64,000 nt of DNA from Antedon mediterranea (lineage: Eukaryota; Echinodermata; Crinoidea; Comatulida; Antedonidae), in NCBI RefSeq assembly GCF_964355755.1, contig NC_092675.1, positions 7,908,312-7,972,311 on the forward strand. Direction: 5' to 3'. The translations under genes and the position numbers were made by a program. Positions 59,428 through 64,000 of the stretch are shown piece after piece (position 1 is the stretch's first letter; every line of letters begins with the position of its first letter). The notes under the pieces are model-generated. The model did not search any database. It had not been told where the DNA came from and saw nothing but the letters and a program-made list of their open reading frames with translations.

Positions 59428-59711
59428 CCTTTAGAGACTTCATGACGTTTAAACTTCAACTGTTTTAGGGACTTCATGACGTTTAAACTTCAACTGTTTT
59501 AGAGACTTCATGACGTTTAAACTTCAACTGTTTTAGAGACTTCATGACGTTTAAACTTCAACTGTTTTAGAAACTTCATGACGTTTAAACTTCAACTGTT
59601 TTAGGAAATTCATGACGTTTAAACTTCAACTGTTTTAGGGACTTCATGACGTTTAAACTTCAATTGTTTTAGGGACTTCATGATGTTTAAACTTCAACTG
59701 TTTTAGGGACT
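59428..59711. repeat. 34-bp tandem repeat, about 8 copies
   Basis: TTTTAGGGACTTCATGACGT, then TTAAACTTCAACTG, repeated with 0-3 changes per unit. It lies 310-600 bp upstream of the gene 4 TATA box. Confidence 0.93.
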
Positions 59712-59719
59712 GATATAAA

Positions 59720-62700
59720 AGTGGGGTGGGGAAACTGATCCATTGTTTCACTTTATACTTTCTTTTATTTTAGGCGAAGGATGGCCAATGGAGAATGTTT
59801 TTACTATCATTTTCATTGATATACCCGTAAAAACTCACAGAACTATTAAAACAAAAAAAATCTTCAGTTCTCTCCCATGCTAGATTTTATTCAGTATATA
59901 CGGGCCACCAACCCCAAAATACAATAAATATGGTATGAACATAAACATTAGATATGTACAAGTGACGTGAGCTATATGCACATAAGATACATCTGGAAGG
60001 TGACATTATTATTGTTTTTTGTCTGTGTATTTAAGTAAGGATTATAAGCAAATGGTAATAATAACTTTGGTAATAATAGATAATATTATATTGGTGACCT
60101 ATTTCTTAGTTTAAAAAATATCAAGGTCAACGGTATTTGAGCCTGGATTGTAATTAGCTAAATAAGGCCATCTTTTTGATGGCCATTTTTACACTTACTA
60201 GTGTGATATCCTCCTTTTCAGAAATTCGGTTAAAGGCAATAACTGACGTCATTGTGTATATATAACCAATAATGAACACGTTTTGTGTACACTGTATGCA
60301 ATAACGTTTAAATTACACAAGAAAGCCGTAAGTTCATAATTATACTGGGTAAGGTAATTAACTTGCACTAAACTACATTCCTGTATATATGTTCAGTCTA
60401 ACAAACACCTTTTACATCGTGTTGCCAGAGAGTGCAAAAAACCGTGTCTCGAACGCGATAGTTTCTGCTAGAGAAAAAAGCATCCTATTCTATTATGTTT
60501 ACACAACATTTTTGCTATAACGGGTAGTTATGATAAAAGTGGAAAGATGCTGCAGTCCTAGAAAGCCCATTAACCTTCATTAGAAAAGTTCACCTTCATT
60601 TTGATTCGCTTTAACTGTATTATGTGTATTTTATGTGTAAATTGACTTTGGGGTTGGGTCAACCGGCTCGCGATTTTTTTTTTCGTACATAAGTTGGGGA
60701 CCCCTCATGAAACGTCACAAAATAAACATGAGTAATTCATCAGTTAAGTTTGTTGTTCCGTGTGCACCCAAGCGTGATTACAACTGCGATACGATTATAG
60801 GCAGATCTCCGCTGTGGTTGCGGCGTGCGATTTCATAAAAGAATAGCGGCGTTGTGTGGATTGTCAAAATAATCAGCCTTTAGTTTATGGTGTTGTTTAA
60901 TAGAATGTATTACTAAAGAATTACGTGTTAAAATTATAGTTTCTATTAATACTATTAGGCCTAATTATTAGTCTCTAAAGCCCATGTCTATTCATCTAGT
61001 TAGTAGGCCTACTGTGTGGGTGTGTGTGACGTGTGTATGTGTGTTAGGTATGACACAGTCCGAGTAAGTCAGCAAAATTAAACAATTACATTACACAAAA
61101 ATACAGTATGTACATTTTTTATTCTAATATACATGCTTATGTAAAGTTTCCTTTGAGTACATACATATTTATTTATCAATGTACTGTTTAATAATAGAAT
61201 ATAATTTAAAAAATTAACATTACACAAATGATATACATTCTTTATTCTCGTGGGTCTAATCTTTCCATCTCATGTGTTCATATAGTATGCGCAAAAGATG
61301 TGTAACAGCAACCGTTCTTCTTTTGAACGAACAGGCAGAATAGCGAGAAAGAGAGCTAGCTAATAATAAGGCCTATGAGTAGTATGCATAGTGGTGGTGT
61401 GTGTGAAGAAGAGTACGCGAAGGCAATCACGTGAATGGTGAACAACTAATAAATTATTCATGTTTATTTTGTGACGTTTCATAAGAGTCCCCAACTTATG
61501 TACGAAAAATAAAATCGCAACCGGCTCAGCTACAGTGATTAAGTTCACTTAGTTTGACCCATGTCTCCCCATTTTCAGTTTTTTTTTGTTATCAATAGAC
61601 CGAATAAATAATGAAATGAAATGAAATGAGAAACACCTCTCAACAAACTCATAATGTTCATACTGTAGGTTTTTGCATGTAAATATTATTGATTGAACGT
61701 TGTCTGCCAACATTCTGAAGTTATCGTTGTCGTTTTTTAAATGTGTAAACAGATATACCAACAAATATTTATTGTTTAGGAAAACGGTATATTTTTAAAA
61801 TCTAACGCACTTATTAAAATCTCTTCTCTGTATCTTCAATAAGGGCCAAAATAAAAAAAAAAATTAAAAATCTTTCTCTGGCATTCCAAAAAAAAAAAAT
61901 GGACTACACCATTTCATATTAACAGCAAACGGTAAAAAAAGGCCCAACATAAACCAATGGTAATTTGTACATTGTATTAGCAACATAGTTTTATGTAAAA
62001 CTCCTGTTACCAAACATTTCCACTATAATTAATTTGCCACATATAGCGCCCTCTATATCGTCACACAAAAATGTTCTGCATGGCGTAATCACTATAATAT
62101 CACACGTCACGTTGGTTATTTTTATAGAAAGTACATTCTCATTCATAACACTAAACATTCTCCAAGTCTGTATTAAATTTGTCTTTGTTATTTTAGTCCA
62201 CCAGTCGACGTTTTTGTCTGGAAAATACAGATTCGAGTTTTATACGTTTAAAACGCCATTTGTGCCAAAATATTGATCTTTTATTAATATTAGGTCAAAA
62301 CAGCTGTACTGTTGTTTGTCATACTGTTCAATAGCAGTATTCGATCGATACCTTAAAAAACACAAGTTCAAACCAAATGGAATACAACATATCTTTTATT
62401 CATTTTCTTTACTTAAACACATTACATTGTGAATTACCTTCCGGTTACAAGGTCCTGAGATATCAACTTTAGCCAGTCACGCGTAGTTTTCCTAAAACGA
62501 TATGTTTATTATGGTGTAGCAAATAATATCTTAGACGACTGTTTCTTTCAAAGACGGGTTTGTTATAGACTAGGATGACGTCACTAAGATATTATCACGC
62601 TTCCTGGTGGACTTGTTTCCATTGTTGTATTTGAATTCTGATGATAGAGAAAGCATTGTGCCTAGGCGCGCCTACAAGTGATAATTTGGGGTAAAAATAC

Positions 62701-63357
62701 CGTTAGCTAGTATTAGTATTATTTTTTTAATATAACGTTTTAATATAATGATTGATTGACGAGATGAAAATATTCTGAAACGGGTTGACACTCAATCTGA
62801 AAAATATAAAGATACATTTTTCTATTAATACAATATCTGAAGTTTGTATTTTTTTGCTAAGATAGTTCAAACAGCAGGGAACGTTCGATTATTCATGTAT
62901 TATGTTCATTTATTTATCTTAATAGGAGTGGAATTCTGTATACTTCATGTTTTATATATCAAGGTGACGTAATGCATTTATGTAATAAAATGCGCATGTT
63001 TGTGACATCATTAACATATCGATTTTATAAAATCAAAGGACAGGGTCTGTATATAGATTCCTACTTAGAAAGAAATTGAAGATGATAAGCTCTCAAAATT
63101 GTGGACGTTGTCGTATTAAGAATACAAACATATATACTACTTTGAGTTAAAGAGCTATATAGTCAGATGTTTGCCCGACTCTTAAATAACCGTAGTAGAT
63201 TAGTACATACGAGAACTAAAAAAAAAAGTAATTCTTGAGATTCTAACTCAGAACCTCCAGAAGTTGCATAATTTGAGTTCATCTTCTTAATAATAATACA
63301 TTACAATGACGCCATAGTAGGGCAGACATCTGACCAAATAATACAAACATCACTTAC
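59720..63357. other. Intergenic, ShKT genes 4 and 5
   Basis: It holds the family C element (60660-61530), a LINE/SINE-like tail with ATGAAATGAAATGAAATGA (61530-61628) that recurs at 43320-43420, and the half copy of the 55.5-kb repeat (62195-62275). No gene seen. The gene 5 3' UTR exon should lie here but was not located. Confidence 0.6.
60660..61530. mobile_element. Inverted-repeat element, family C copy 2
   Basis: The left end CGCGATTTTTTTTTTCGTAC, AAGTTGGGGACCCC and GAAACGTCACAAAATAAACA is mirrored at 61459-61530. About 870 bp, against 323 bp for copy 1, with no coding capacity. Confidence 0.75.
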
Positions 63358-63362
63358 ACATT

Positions 63363-63481
63363 TTAAGTGCAGAATTTGCATGTCTTCCAGCAGTCATAGA
63401 TCAAATTAACGTACGCCTCTTGATCGCATTTTCCAGCAATAGCTGAACAGTCCACCCCTGGTGTATCGGAGCAACTAATAT
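63363..63481 (-). CDS. ShKT gene 5, last coding exon only
   Basis: ShKT-domain exon in phase 1 (acceptor GTTGTTTGTAG), 39 codons with stop TAA at 63363. CSDTPGVDCSAIAGKC ... YDCWKTCKFCT differs from gene 4 at only a few positions. A donor GTAAGT sits at 63357-63352, a few bases after the stop. The signal and linker exons must lie above 64000; 63482-64000 holds only intron. Confidence 0.84.
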
Positions 63482-64000
63482 CTACAAACAACACGTAAAA
63501 AAAGTATAAGAAAATATGTTGCCGTGTTTAATAAGTATATATTTGGTATACAGGCTAATATGGTGGTACGAACATACAGCGTGTATTCATTCAAATGACT
63601 GGAGATGTTGAAAGTCAATGGAGGAAAAGATTTCATGAACAATCTGTGCTTTTCCTTTATTAGTTTTTAAAGATGTATTGTCCCCCTGAAAAAAATAGTT
63701 ATTAAAAAATGTTCTGTTGAATATGCCATTTTAATGTTATATAATAGTTATCCACTTTGACCAAAAATTAGATCGAAAAAAATGTATTTACCTGAAAAAA
63801 TTTAAAGCAAAAAAATAAATGAATTTTTGGTTGAATTTAACCATTTATTTGTCATTTTATAAGTGAAAAACAATGTTTTTTGGGGTTTTTTTTCTACTGA
63901 AGTGATTAACTTTATTGAAACTACGAACTAACCTATTCAAAGTCTGATAATTAATCCTCATTTTTTATGTTTTTGTAGGACAATACATCTTTAAGTATTA

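Noticed and set aside
37897-63481. Calling the ShKT genes potassium-channel toxins
   Set aside because: The cysteine fold is shared by many non-toxic secreted proteins, and the channel-blocking Lys-Tyr pair is not evident.

Overview
The window looks like nuclear DNA of a marine deuterostome invertebrate, most likely an echinoderm; the species is not identifiable from sequence alone. The reasons are AT-rich, intron-rich DNA (about two thirds A+T by eye), many AGGCCT/TAGGCCTA words, SINE and MITE families, and three kinds of animal gene, all on the minus strand. Every gene model below was built by reading translated exons, GT/AG boundaries and codon phase by hand. There is no transcript evidence.

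Layout, left to right. (1) 145-22915, minus: a GluN3-type NMDA glutamate receptor subunit in seven exons whose phases all join (866 codons). Its cytoplasmic tail continues beyond base 1. Intron 1 is 13.7 kb and holds a minisatellite, a LINE remnant, a SINE and other repeats. (2) 22916-27773: intergenic, with a 116-bp tandem repeat and a palindromic element split by a LINE insertion. (3) 27774-36177, minus: a complete ten-exon PAIP1 (polyadenylate-binding protein-interacting protein 1) gene of 493 aa with a PAM2 motif, MIF4G domain and acidic C-terminus. (4) 37897-64000, minus: a tandem cluster of five small secreted ShKT-domain (six-cysteine, ShK-toxin-fold) peptide genes. One has two domains and four have one; the last is cut by the window end.

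The ShKT genes share one plan: a phase-0 signal-peptide exon, a tiny linker exon (10, 22, 28 or 19 nt, always 1 modulo 3), and a phase-1 cysteine-domain exon. In the last three genes a splice donor lies within eight bases after the stop codon. This is the most coherent possibly undescribed system in the window: a lineage-specific array of small secreted cysteine-rich peptides with one modular exon grammar.

The rest is mostly mobile DNA: six copies of a MITE starting GCTCTGTCTACACTATC, a palindromic TGGTTCCCACTAGGACG family, a family ending in AAGTTGGGGACCCC, a 3.5-kb element with about 165-bp inverted termini, several tRNA-derived SINE families, a 5S-rRNA-derived segment, and three 5'-truncated LINE tails on the plus strand, opposite to the host genes. 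I saw no complete transposase or reverse transcriptase.
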